Part shown: piece after piece, positions 16,209 to 24,093 of the stretch
How the letters are laid out: every line of letters begins with the position of its first letter
Numbering within the stretch: position 1 is the stretch's first letter
Source: Acidobacteriota bacterium
GTDB lineage: Bacteria; Acidobacteriota; UBA6911; RPQK01; JACQSY01
Length of the DNA: 35,081 nt
NCBI GenBank assembly: GCA_016211085.1
Contig: JACQSY010000120.1
Span: 1 to 35,081 of the forward strand
Direction: 5' to 3'
Notes under the pieces: model-generated
What the model saw: the letters and a program-made list of their open reading frames with translations, nothing else
What the model was told of the DNA's origin: nothing
Database searches by the model: none
Position numbers and translations under genes: made by a program

Positions 16209-17339
16209 ATGCTGGACAGTATTGAAGACGCGTTGGCAGACATACGCGAAGGCAAGATGGTGATCGTGGTCGATGAAGAGGACCGCGAAAACGAGGGGGA
16301 TCTGACTATGGCTGCAGAAAAGATCACCCCCGAAGGAGTTAACTTCATGGCACGGTATGGTCGTGGGCTCATCTGTTTGTCCTTGACGCCGGAGCGTTTG
16401 GAGGAACTGCAGATTCCTTTGATGGTTTCTGAGAACCAGTCGACCTACGAAACCGCCTTCTGTGTCAGCATTGAGGCGAGATATAACGTGTCAACCGGAA
16501 TATCAGCCGCCGACAGGGCGGTGACCATATTAACGGCTATCCACCCACGGACCCGCCCCCAAGACCTCGTCCGGCCGGGCCATGTTTTTCCTCTGCGTGC
16601 GCGGCGGGGGGGGGTGCTGAAGCGCGCGGGTCAAACCGAGGCATCGGTTGACTTGGCTAGAATCGCCGGACTCTACCCAGCCGGGGTCATCTGCGAGATT
16701 ATGAATGACGATGGCACCATGGCCCGGCTGCCCGAGTTAAGAGAGTTTGCCAACCGAATGGGTCTCCGAATTATTTCCATTGCGGATCTCATCAGGTTTC
16801 GTCTCAAGACCGAGAAATTTGTGAAGCGCGTGGAACAGACTCCATTCCAGAGCGAGTTTGGCTCCTTTGAGCTGATTGTTTTTGAAAACGAAATTGATGG
16901 AGATCTGCACCTGGCGCTGGTAAAAGGGGATATCTCGGGAACAGCACCGGTTCTGGTACGCGTTCAAACGGAATCAGTTCTGGATGATGTTTTGTTGAGT
17001 ACCCGCGGGCATTCCGGTCGTGAACTCCGTAGCGCACTTCGAAAAATTGAGGAAACTGGTCGCGGGGTGCTGGTGTATTTGCGATTCAAAGGTAAACAAA
17101 ACAAGCTGCTGTACGAAGTAGCTCGTTATCAGGAAGAAGGTTTAGAGGAGGCGCCGCATCCTGAGAGTTTCCGCGATTACGGTATCGGCGCACAGATCCT
17201 TGCCGACCTGGGCCTCCATGAAATCCAGTTGCTCACGAACCATCCCAAGAAAATCGTGGGGTTGGAGGGTTACGGCCTCACGGTGGTGGAACAACTTCCC
17301 CTCCCATTAATCGGTGACGCGCTCGCAATTGATTCCTAA
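16209..17339 (+). CDS. RibBA-like protein: DHBP synthase with a degenerate GTP cyclohydrolase II domain
   Basis: Residues 1 to about 200 are 3,4-dihydroxy-2-butanone-4-phosphate synthase (RibB), which makes the four-carbon precursor of riboflavin. It has [11 protein letters not shown] at 22-32, [28 protein letters not shown] and [16 protein letters not shown], all intact. Residues about 205-376 keep the GTP cyclohydrolase II fold ([22 protein letters not shown]) but lack its zinc site: the three cysteines of the canonical SEC...RCDCG stretch are S256, G267 and S269. The catalytic RQEGRGIGL segment reads RFKGKQNKL. The second half is therefore probably inactive, as in RibBX-type hybrids, and a true RibA should exist elsewhere. 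The length of 376 aa is slightly short for RibBA. The genes ribE and this one lie in series. Confidence 0.93.
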   Translation: MLDSIEDALADIREGKMVIVVDEEDRENEGDLTMAAEKITPEGVNFMARYGRGLICLSLTPERLEELQIPLMVSENQSTYETAFCVSIEARYNVSTGISAADRAVTILTAIHPRTRPQDLVRPGHVFPLRARRGGVLKRAGQTEASVDLARIAGLYPAGVICEIMNDDGTMARLPELREFANRMGLRIISIADLIRFRLKTEKFVKRVEQTPFQSEFGSFELIVFENEIDGDLHLALVKGDISGTAPVLVRVQTESVLDDVLLSTRGHSGRELRSALRKIEETGRGVLVYLRFKGKQNKLLYEVARYQEEGLEEAPHPESFRDYGIGAQILADLGLHEIQLLTNHPKKIVGLEGYGLTVVEQLPLPLIGDALAIDS

Positions 17340-17816
17340 ACCCTTGCAATTTCTGGATTCGCAATTGAGTCTGGTAACTTAATCCTCTCAAGCTTAATCA
17401 TTCGAAACTGCGAACTGCCACCGTGCGCGTTGATAAGATCGCTATGGATTTGCGGACAGAGGAATCGTATACCAGACGCACAAGGGAAGAGTGATTCTAC
17501 ATGCGCTTGCAGGTGTCCAAGGTTCCCCCAGGTTGAACTGGCCGGCTATTATTCATGTGCCGCGTAAGCGTCTCTTCACAGTATCGGAGCCGCGCGTGTC
17601 ACAGACGCCGGTCTAGCAAGGCGCCTTCTAGTAGCTGCGCGGCAGAACAGAGCCACGACCGTGAGGGAGTGGCCCTGGAGCCTTTGGCTGCGGTGCCGCT
17701 TGCTGGTTGGGAAGCTCGATATCCGCCCGTTCCACACAGATCCTATGTACATGCGGTGGGCCGTTTTCCGAATTACAGGGAAGGACGGGGTCCGAGCATG
17801 GTAAAATTTAATTACT
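17340..17816. other. Gene-free stretch of 477 bp upstream of the YtxH-like gene
   Basis: I see no convincing protein or tRNA gene. The direct repeat TCGCAATTGA occurs at 17323-17332 (within the end of the preceding gene) and at 17359-17368. Short stems are possible, such as GCCAC 17652-17656 with GTGGC 17669-17673 and AGCC with GGCT just after it, so a small structured RNA is conceivable but not identified. The last 18 bases hold the promoter-like TGGTAAAAT (17799-17807). Confidence 0.4.
17799..17807 (+). promoter_or_regulatory. Extended -10 promoter of the YtxH-like gene
   Basis: TGGTAAAAT is TGN plus TAAAAT (5 of 6). It ends 9 nt before the ATG at 17817, so the leader would be only about 2-3 nt. 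No Shine-Dalgarno sequence lies between them. Confidence 0.4.
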
Positions 17817-18062
17817 ATGGAAAAGAAAGAATACCTGCTTTTGATTGGGCTAGGTGGTCTCGTAGGAGCGGCTCTGGCACTGCTTGTCACTCCCTATAAT
17901 GGGCGAAGGACCCGCAGGGGACTCAAGAGGGTGACGGGCAAGATGACGCGAGGGGTGGGCGAGCTTGCGCGTGACGTAAATCATCAGATGTACAGCCTCA
18001 TGGACGACCTTGTGGAAACAGGTCAAGAAATCACGCGAAAAGCAGTTGCACGCTTCCGTTGA
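17817..18062 (+). CDS. YtxH-like small membrane protein
   Basis: This 81-aa protein has a short basic start (MEKKEY), a glycine-rich hydrophobic helix at about 6-24 (LLLIGLGGLVGAALALLV) and then TPYNGRRTRRGLKR, which matches the YtxH pattern of a glycine helix followed by P-x-x-G-x-x-T-R. The rest is an amphipathic helix of about 50 residues. YtxH-type proteins are often linked to stress or envelope functions, but no biochemical role is established. It is followed 98 nt later by another small gene in the same direction. Confidence 0.78.
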   Translation: MEKKEYLLLIGLGGLVGAALALLVTPYNGRRTRRGLKRVTGKMTRGVGELARDVNHQMYSLMDDLVETGQEITRKAVARFR

Positions 18063-18160
18063 CGGCGTCCAGGTTTGGCGAAGACTCTAGTTTACGCTGA
18101 GCCTCTCACGGCGAGGCGGCTCGAGGTGAATATCTGTCTTTTCTCATAGGGAACGTGACA

Positions 18161-18352
18161 ATGTTTCATTTGGAATTGACGCAAGCCGAGGTTGAAACGC
18201 TGAAAGACATCCTGCAAGGTTACCTTTCCGACCTGCGCATGGAGATTGCAGACACGGATCGGATGGATTTTCGTGAAGGCCTGAAGAAAAGAGAACTCTT
18301 GGTAAAAGATCTGCTCCAGCGCTTGGATGCTAAGGCCGCTCCAGACAGGTAA
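18161..18352 (+). CDS. Small helical protein of unknown function
   Basis: The product is 63 aa from the ATG at 18161, mostly helical and charged, opening MFHLELTQAEVETLKDILQ and containing the conserved-looking SDLRMEIADTDRMDFREGL. I recall similar short proteins in many bacterial genomes, but know no function. I prefer this ATG to the GTG at 18155 because AGGGAA at 18148-18153 is 7 nt before it, a good ribosome site. There is no signal peptide or membrane segment, so it is probably cytoplasmic. Confidence 0.72.
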   Translation: MFHLELTQAEVETLKDILQGYLSDLRMEIADTDRMDFREGLKKRELLVKDLLQRLDAKAAPDR

Positions 18353-18680
18353 GCGAAGCGGGGATGATCCCAAAACTCATGCTTTGACGAGAATCAAAAC
18401 AGTTCGAGCCGACAACTCCTAGCCGGCTCCCTCACCCTTTCTTCCGTGTTTTCAATTATTTCCGGAGCGTGTTTCCGAATTCTTTCCGAACTCCGTCCCC
18501 AGAACCTCCGCCCAGAACCTCCGAGAACCTGTGTGCAGCACGGCCGGAAACCACCTACGTCATAACTCATGCTGAATCTCAAGGCTTGTAGTTCAGGACT
18601 CTTTGCGAAAAATCTATTTGCGGCGTGTTGAGTGACAACGGACTGAAAATGGAACCAGCGCCCAGGCGTTGCAAAAACCG
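18353..18680. other. Gap of 328 bp holding a short repeat
   Basis: No gene is supported. The convergent VWA gene ends at 18681. The middle (18490-18530) contains the short repeat listed separately. Nothing else was recognised, and no clear intrinsic terminator is visible despite two converging genes. Confidence 0.4.
18490..18530. repeat. Short CTCCGTCCCC repeat with tandem CCCAGAACCTCCG units
   Basis: The sequence begins ACTCCGTCCCCA and has two tandem units of CCCAGAACCTCCG, then a partial third. The element at 27273-27306 starts with the same 12 bases and has the same tandem layout with C/T and A/G changes. They look like two members of one interspersed repeat family. Confidence 0.55.
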
Positions 18681-19715
18681 TCAATCAAGTTTGGACTTGG
18701 GGGCAAGATAGCCTTCTCGGTGCTGGACCTTGAGCTGCTCCGGCTTACCATCATTATTCAGATCAGCCAAAGCATCCACTTTGATCTTGCGAAATTTGCC
18801 ATCCCTTTTTTTGTTGGTCGATACGTAAGCCAGTGTGTACTGGTGTCGTAAGAATTTCGCAATGGTGTCGAAGATGTTGTTAAATTCTTGCGAAAAGCGG
18901 GGGAAAAAAGCTTCTCCGCCTGAGTATCGGGCAAAGGCTTTCAAAGTGGCATCGGCCTGGTAGAAATCCATACGGGCGCTGTCTGAAATGAAAGGGTCGT
19001 AACGCAGCCTGAAATTCCCGCCAATGCTCACGGGATAAATCACCACTTCGGTCTTCTTGACGCGCTCCAGTGTCTTGTCCAGGTTTGCCTTGCTGAAAGT
19101 GTCCAGCCCTGAACTGACGAGGACCACCGCCGTCTTGCCCTCATTTTCCTCCAGGCGATCCAGCGTATCGATCAATGCATCGTACAGATTGCTTTCTCGA
19201 AAACCAGGATAGTTCAGGCGGCGCAGCGCGCCGTGAATTTCTGCTTTGCTTTGAGTAAAATCTGCGAGGATTTCCGGCTTGATGTCATACGCGACGACCG
19301 CTGTCCAATCTTCAGAGCGGAGCTGATCGACGAATGTGTAAGAGGCAAGTAGCACCTCATAAAGAAATTCCCAAGGGAGCACATTGCTGTATTCGACGAG
19401 CAACACGGTGGTCATGGGCGCTTCATTAGGAGTAAAGTTGGTGATTTCCTGCGGCACCGAATCTTCAGCCAAGTGGAAATTTTCCTTCGTCAGCCCCTGG
19501 ATTAAATTGCCGTCTTTATCCTTGACCACTACATCCACGCGGACCTGTTCTACTGCAACGCGAAGGCTGGTCTGACCCTTAGGCTTTTCTACCGGCTCCT
19601 CAATCTTCTTTTCATCCCGATCGTTAGGGTTGCCGGACTGTTGCCACTCTGCCTGCAGGAACGCTGACAAGACCAGAGCAGAAGTAACAAACAAAGCCAC
19701 AATAAATCGCTTCAT
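18681..19715 (-). CDS. Secreted VWFA-related Acidobacterial domain protein with a degraded metal site
   Basis: From the ATG at 19715 the protein has 344 aa, a signal peptide (MKRFIVALFVTSALVLSAF) and the same overall plan as the other VWA genes: VRVDVVVKDKDGNLIQGLTK, a VWA core and a C-terminal REGYLAPKS. The metal-binding residues are mostly changed. In longer numbering (GTG at 19727), the DxSxS position reads EYSNV at 112-116, the threonine of TALYDAI is N180 and the aspartate of TDGED is S206. It therefore probably does not bind metal in the usual way. An SD-like GAGGAAG lies about 11 nt from the ATG. It is transcribed away from larE. Confidence 0.83.
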   Translation of the reverse strand: MKRFIVALFVTSALVLSAFLQAEWQQSGNPNDRDEKKIEEPVEKPKGQTSLRVAVEQVRVDVVVKDKDGNLIQGLTKENFHLAEDSVPQEITNFTPNEAPMTTVLLVEYSNVLPWEFLYEVLLASYTFVDQLRSEDWTAVVAYDIKPEILADFTQSKAEIHGALRRLNYPGFRESNLYDALIDTLDRLEENEGKTAVVLVSSGLDTFSKANLDKTLERVKKTEVVIYPVSIGGNFRLRYDPFISDSARMDFYQADATLKAFARYSGGEAFFPRFSQEFNNIFDTIAKFLRHQYTLAYVSTNKKRDGKFRKIKVDALADLNNDGKPEQLKVQHREGYLAPKSKLD

Positions 19716-19757
19716 TGGAAAACCCACTTCCTCTATGTTAGATGCCTCGCACCCAGA

Positions 19758-19766
19758 ATTGTAGCA
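19758..19766 (-). promoter_or_regulatory. Extended -10 promoter of the degraded VWA gene
   Basis: The minus strand reads TGCTACAAT (TGN plus TACAAT, 5 of 6). The expected start site is near 19751, giving a leader of about 36 nt that includes GAGGAAG. The -35 is not evident. Confidence 0.4.
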
Positions 19767-19891
19767 TACGAGCTACGTTATGCATGTTTTAAGCTCTTGG
19801 AGATCAATCAATTGCAAAACAATCTCAAGGTTCACCGTTAATAAGGCCCGAAGCACCAGGTGGCCAAGGGCATGCCGCTCCAGCCGATCGT

Positions 19892-19921
19892 TTGAAGCCC
19901 CTTTTCGGCCGGTGTTAGAAT
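19892..19921 (+). promoter_or_regulatory. Predicted larE promoter, leaderless type
   Basis: TTGAAG (19892-19897), an 18-nt spacer and TAGAAT (19916-19921, 5 of 6) preceded by the TGN extension TGT. Exactly six bases follow, then the GTG at 19928. The start site would fall on the GTG. Confidence 0.5.
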
Positions 19922-19927
19922 CTGAAG

Positions 19928-20785
19928 GTGCCCCTCAACGAAGCCCTTCAGAAAAAAGAAGAAAAGTTACGAACTTTCTTAAAGCAATTTAATCGCGTCA
20001 TTGTTGCTTTCAGCGGGGGCGTCGATAGCTCATATCTGGCTTTTATTGCTCACGCTGTCTTGGGTGCTCGCGCTCACGCCGTGACAGCTCTGTCGCCCTC
20101 CGTGTCCGAATTTCAAAAGAGACAGGCGCTGCGCTTTGCTCATTCCTTCAACCTGAACCATACAATCATCTACACGGAAGAGATGCAGGACACGCGGTAT
20201 ACAGCCAATCCAGCCAATCGATGCTATTTTTGCAAAACAGAATTGTTTCGAAAGCTGGCGATTTTCAAAAGAGAGTGGCGTGTTGACGCCGTCCTTGACG
20301 GAAGCAACACGGACGATTTGGTTGATTTCCGCCCGGGCCGACAGGCGGCGTATGAATCTGAGGTCATCAGTCCTCTGGTTGATGTGGGAATGAACAAGAA
20401 AGATATCCGCGCGCTGTCCGCCGCCTGGAATCTCCCCACTTGGGATCAGCCTTCTATGCCGTGCCTCTCCTCGCGCTTCCCATACGGAACAACCATTACT
20501 GATGAAAAGCTCCGGCAGGTTGATCGAGCGGAAAGCATCCTTCGTGATCTAGGTTTCCACACTTTTCGTGTGCGACACCATGACAACTTGGCACGGATTG
20601 AGCTGAGCCGAGCTGAATTTTCTCGCCTCCACGGGGAACTTTTCGAAAAAATCGACCGGGCGCTGCGCTCCCTCGGTTATCGATATGTCACACTCGACCT
20701 CCGGGGGTTTCGCTCGGGTTCCCTCAATGAAGAGCTGGCCGAGACGGCATCGACTCAAGATGCATTGACTCAAATTGATGAGTAA
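19928..20785 (+). CDS. larE: LarE-type ATP-dependent sacrificial sulfur transferase
   Basis: LarE activates pyridinium dicarboxylate mononucleotide with ATP and donates sulfur to it during synthesis of the nickel-pincer nucleotide cofactor of lactate racemase. The PP-loop is SGGVDSSYL at 29-37 and the product is 285 aa. Three cysteines stand out: C99 and C102 in NRCYFCKTELF and C179 in SMPCLSSRFPYGTT. The last is probably at the position of the sacrificial cysteine; the three together resemble LarE versions reported to hold an iron-sulfur cluster instead of consuming a cysteine. GTG is the start, with no Shine-Dalgarno. No larA, larB or larC lies in this window. Confidence 0.9.
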   Translation: MPLNEALQKKEEKLRTFLKQFNRVIVAFSGGVDSSYLAFIAHAVLGARAHAVTALSPSVSEFQKRQALRFAHSFNLNHTIIYTEEMQDTRYTANPANRCYFCKTELFRKLAIFKREWRVDAVLDGSNTDDLVDFRPGRQAAYESEVISPLVDVGMNKKDIRALSAAWNLPTWDQPSMPCLSSRFPYGTTITDEKLRQVDRAESILRDLGFHTFRVRHHDNLARIELSRAEFSRLHGELFEKIDRALRSLGYRYVTLDLRGFRSGSLNEELAETASTQDALTQIDE

Positions 20786-20936
20786 GCGTCCGGAGCAGAT
20801 TCCCCTCGGAACCAAAGCCACTACCACCAAGATCACTGTCACAGACCTGGACGTTCGTATTCGGTGCTCATGTCCGGCGCAGGTAAGAGTGAGTGGTGCC
20901 ACAACCGTATCGTCGGTTTTTCGCCTTTCTCTGAGA

Positions 20937-22622
20937 GTGAAGACTCCCTTGCTGTACTGGCTCATCCTGGTGCCGTTTTTCTTCGCTTTTGTTCCAGGAC
21001 TTGATGCCTCAGATTCAACCGTTCAGGCGCGGCGTGGAATGGTAGTTAGCTCCCACCCCGACGCGAGCCGCGTTGGTATAGAGATCCTACAGAAAGGCGG
21101 CAACGCGGTGGACGCTGCCGTCGCCGTTGGTTTTGCTCTGGCCGTGGTGCACCCCATAGCAGGAAACATTGGTGGCGGCGGATTTATGTTGATTCACGTG
21201 GCGGACCGGAAAGCAGAATTCACGCTGGACTATCGAGAAACGGCGCCGCGGAAAGCGCACCGGCGGCTTTTCGAAGAAGCACCGCAGGACGCTTCCACAG
21301 TCGGACACCTCGCATCCGCCGTTCCCGGTTCCGTCGCCGGCCTGTACCGGGCCTGGAAACGTTTTGGAAGCCTCCCGTGGCAGGAGTTGGTGCAGCCTGC
21401 CGTTAAGTTGGCGGCCGAAGGTTTTCAGGTCAACGAACCCTTTAGCCGCGCCCTCCAGCGCTCTCAGGATAAGCTCTCTCGTTTTGCCGAGAGTCGAAGG
21501 ATTTTCCTGCGCGATGGTCTTCCTTATCAGGCCGGCGAGGTGCTGGTTCAGTCTGAACTGGCGAGGACGCTGGAACGTATTATGCGCCAGGGTGCGAATG
21601 GTTTTTACAAGGGTGCTACGGCACGGTTGATTGAAGAGGAAATGAAGCGGCGTGGGGGACTGATTACTGCTTCCGATTTGAAATCCTATCGGGCGAAATT
21701 CCGGGACCCGGTCCGCGGAACTTACCGTGGCCTTGAGGTCATTTCGATGGGGCTGCCCAGTTCGGGCGGCATGGTGCTGCTTCAACAGCTCAACATGGCC
21801 GAGCTATTTCCCATTTCAGAATATACGCTCAACTCGACGCGCGAGGCCCATCTGAAAGCTGAGATCATGCGGCGAGCCTTTGCTGACCGTGCTCATTTTC
21901 TGGGCGACGGCGATTTCGTCGCGGTGCCGGTTAAAGAACTGCTTTCAAAGAAATACGCACAAGCGCGAACCGCCACCATTGCTGAATTTGAAGCCTCCAA
22001 AAGCGTGGATGCGAGCCACGGGACACCAGACGAGTTGAAGAATGAAACCACCCACTACTCCATCGTCGACACAGACGGCAATGCGGTAGCGGCCACCACC
22101 ACCCTTAACGGGAACTTTGGTTCGGGACTGACCATTCCCGGTGGGGGTTTTCTCATGAACAATGAGATGGATGATTTCACTTCGCGGCCCGGCGTTCCCA
22201 ACATGTTTGGCTTGATTCAGGCAGAGGCCAACGCGATCTCGCCGCGGAAACGTCCGCTCAGCGCCATGACCCCCACGTTGGTCAAGAAAAATGGCAGCGT
22301 CATTCTGGTTTCTGGAAGCCCGGGAGGACCCACGATCATCAGCACCGTGTTCCAGATTATCTTGAATCTTTTTGATCACCACATGAGCATCCGGGAGGCT
22401 GTTGAGGCCCGGCGGATTCACCACCAGTGGATGCCGGACGAAATTGTTGCCGAAACGGGAGCGCTGCTTCCTCCATTCGAAGCGGAACTCAAAAATATGG
22501 GACACAAGATCACTTATCGGGAAACCATCGGTGAGGCGCACACCATCGCCATTGACGAGAACACTTCAATTCGCTATGGGGTCGCTGACCCTCGGGGTTC
22601 CGGGAAAGCCATGGGATATTAG
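20937..22622 (+). CDS. ggt: Gamma-glutamyltransferase, exported
   Basis: This is a periplasmic enzyme that cleaves the gamma-glutamyl bond of glutathione and related peptides. It is made as a precursor that cuts itself at a threonine. The nucleophile is T372 (this start) in NETTHYSIVD; other family motifs are GGNAVDAAVAVGFALAVVHP, GNIGGGGFMLIH, and PLSAMTPTLV with GSPGGPTIISTV. I start at the GTG at 20937, which gives a clean signal peptide (MKTPLLYWLILVPFFFAF). In-frame starts also exist at GTG 20889 and ATG 20778; the last overlaps larE by 8 nt. The length of 561 aa is typical. Confidence 0.94.
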   Translation: MKTPLLYWLILVPFFFAFVPGLDASDSTVQARRGMVVSSHPDASRVGIEILQKGGNAVDAAVAVGFALAVVHPIAGNIGGGGFMLIHVADRKAEFTLDYRETAPRKAHRRLFEEAPQDASTVGHLASAVPGSVAGLYRAWKRFGSLPWQELVQPAVKLAAEGFQVNEPFSRALQRSQDKLSRFAESRRIFLRDGLPYQAGEVLVQSELARTLERIMRQGANGFYKGATARLIEEEMKRRGGLITASDLKSYRAKFRDPVRGTYRGLEVISMGLPSSGGMVLLQQLNMAELFPISEYTLNSTREAHLKAEIMRRAFADRAHFLGDGDFVAVPVKELLSKKYAQARTATIAEFEASKSVDASHGTPDELKNETTHYSIVDTDGNAVAATTTLNGNFGSGLTIPGGGFLMNNEMDDFTSRPGVPNMFGLIQAEANAISPRKRPLSAMTPTLVKKNGSVILVSGSPGGPTIISTVFQIILNLFDHHMSIREAVEARRIHHQWMPDEIVAETGALLPPFEAELKNMGHKITYRETIGEAHTIAIDENTSIRYGVADPRGSGKAMGY

Positions 22623-22737
22623 CTTATTCAACAGAGCCCCGAAATGCAGGTCAGTAAGCACTCACGCCCACACTGGCAGGAGCCTTTTTGTACTCTCGCT
22701 TCGGAAAAACCCACCGTGGTTGCGTTCTCAAATTCCT

Positions 22738-24084
22738 TCAAAGTCTACTGTGGCTTCTTATCAGAATGAACCGGAAATCCATGACGTTGGTGCGAGTGGG
22801 CCCGGTGACGATAAGCCCCCCCATTCGTTTGAAAAAATGGTAGGAGTCATTGCGCCGCAGATAATCATCGACCACAACTCCCTTTGAGTGGGCGCGCAGA
22901 CCCAGATCAGAAAAAGCAAAGGCTCCCGCTGCTTCGGTAGAGCCGTCTGTCCCATCGGAGCCGATGCTGGCGAACAACACCTCATCGGTGGACCAGTCCG
23001 ACGTGAATTGAACGCATCGAAGAACGAATTCCTGATTGCGCCCTCCTTTGCCATCCCCCTTGACCTCAACGGTCGTCTCTCCACCTGAGATGACACAACA
23101 TGGAGGCGGTAACGGTAAGCCGGTTGATAGAATCTCCCGGGCAATCGCCACGTGGAATCGGGCTATTTCCGTCGTCGATCCTTCCAGTGATGAAGAGAGG
23201 AGCAGGGGGCGTAAGCCGGCCCTTCGCGCTTCTGCCGCGGCTGCGCGCAAGGCGGAACAATTATTGCCGGCCAGCTCATAGTGCACTTTTTGGAAGCGCG
23301 GGTCTCCGGGTTTCGGCGTCTCTGGGTAAACGCCTTGAGACCCTTTCTCAAGAAAAGAAATCACTCGCCGCGGCAGGCGTCCCCCTAAACCGTATTTCCG
23401 AATAATAGTCAGACACTCTTCATAGGTCGTGGGATCAGGAACCAACGGACCCGAGGCAATGGAAGAAAAATCATCTCCGACAACATCCGACAGCGCAAGG
23501 ACCACAACGCGGGCGCCGCTGACGATGTCGATGAGTCGTCCTCCTTTGAGACGGCTCAGGTGTTTGCGGACTGCGTTGAGTTCGTGTATGGAAGCGCCAC
23601 ATTTCAACAAGGCGGCAGTGGTCGCTCTTTTTTCTTTGAGGGAAATATTCGAGGGCGGTGCTGGAAGCAGTGCTGAGCCTCCCCCCGACCAAAGCGCAAT
23701 CACTAGGTCTTCAGCACAGACATGGTTTTCAATGAAGCCGATGAGGCGACGTGCTGCACGTAGGCCGGCCTGGTCTGCCTCCGGGTGACCGGCCTCCAGC
23801 ACGCCGATACGCCGCAGCCGTCCTCCGTAACCGTACTTGGTCACGATTACTCCTGCGTGTAGACGCGAGCCGAGAACTTGCTCTATCACCCGAGCCATCG
23901 GGTAACAAGCCTTGCCGGCCCCAATGACTAAAACCCTCCGAAAATGTTCCAGGGGGTAACGCCGGCGCCCAACCTGCAACACATTCCCTTTCAACTTTAA
24001 AAGATTCTTTATCGCCAGCCCCGGGTCCGCAGCCTTCAGTGCCGCGCCGTAGAGTCGCTTTAGCTCCGTCTCGAGCCTTCGCAT
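22738..24084 (-). CDS. Glycerate 2-kinase, MOFRL family
   Basis: The 448-aa product belongs to the glycerate kinase type with a DUF4147 N-terminal part and a C-terminal MOFRL domain. It probably phosphorylates D-glycerate to 2-phosphoglycerate, linking serine or glyoxylate breakdown to glycolysis. Motifs: VLVIGAGKACYPMARV near 51, LWSGGGSALLPAP, ALSDVVGDDFSSIASGPLVP, then GGETTVEVKGDGKGGRNQE, GSDGTDGSTEAAGAF and LIVTGPTRTNVMD. It starts 9 nt after the DUF6599-like gene. Together with glycine cleavage in the window it suggests C1/C2 metabolism, but the two loci are far apart. It converges on ggt with 115 bp between stops. Confidence 0.9.
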   Translation of the reverse strand: MRRLETELKRLYGAALKAADPGLAIKNLLKLKGNVLQVGRRRYPLEHFRRVLVIGAGKACYPMARVIEQVLGSRLHAGVIVTKYGYGGRLRRIGVLEAGHPEADQAGLRAARRLIGFIENHVCAEDLVIALWSGGGSALLPAPPSNISLKEKRATTAALLKCGASIHELNAVRKHLSRLKGGRLIDIVSGARVVVLALSDVVGDDFSSIASGPLVPDPTTYEECLTIIRKYGLGGRLPRRVISFLEKGSQGVYPETPKPGDPRFQKVHYELAGNNCSALRAAAAEARRAGLRPLLLSSSLEGSTTEIARFHVAIAREILSTGLPLPPPCCVISGGETTVEVKGDGKGGRNQEFVLRCVQFTSDWSTDEVLFASIGSDGTDGSTEAAGAFAFSDLGLRAHSKGVVVDDYLRRNDSYHFFKRMGGLIVTGPTRTNVMDFRFILIRSHSRL

Positions 24085-24093
24085 GGGAAATGG

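Noticed and set aside
17555..17899. Possible 114-residue gene before the YtxH-like gene
   Set aside because: It overlaps the better-supported YtxH-like gene, is arginine/serine-rich without structure and has no ribosome site.
20549..20965. Minus-strand frame across the larE-ggt junction
   Set aside because: It is antisense to conserved coding sequence with no domain match.
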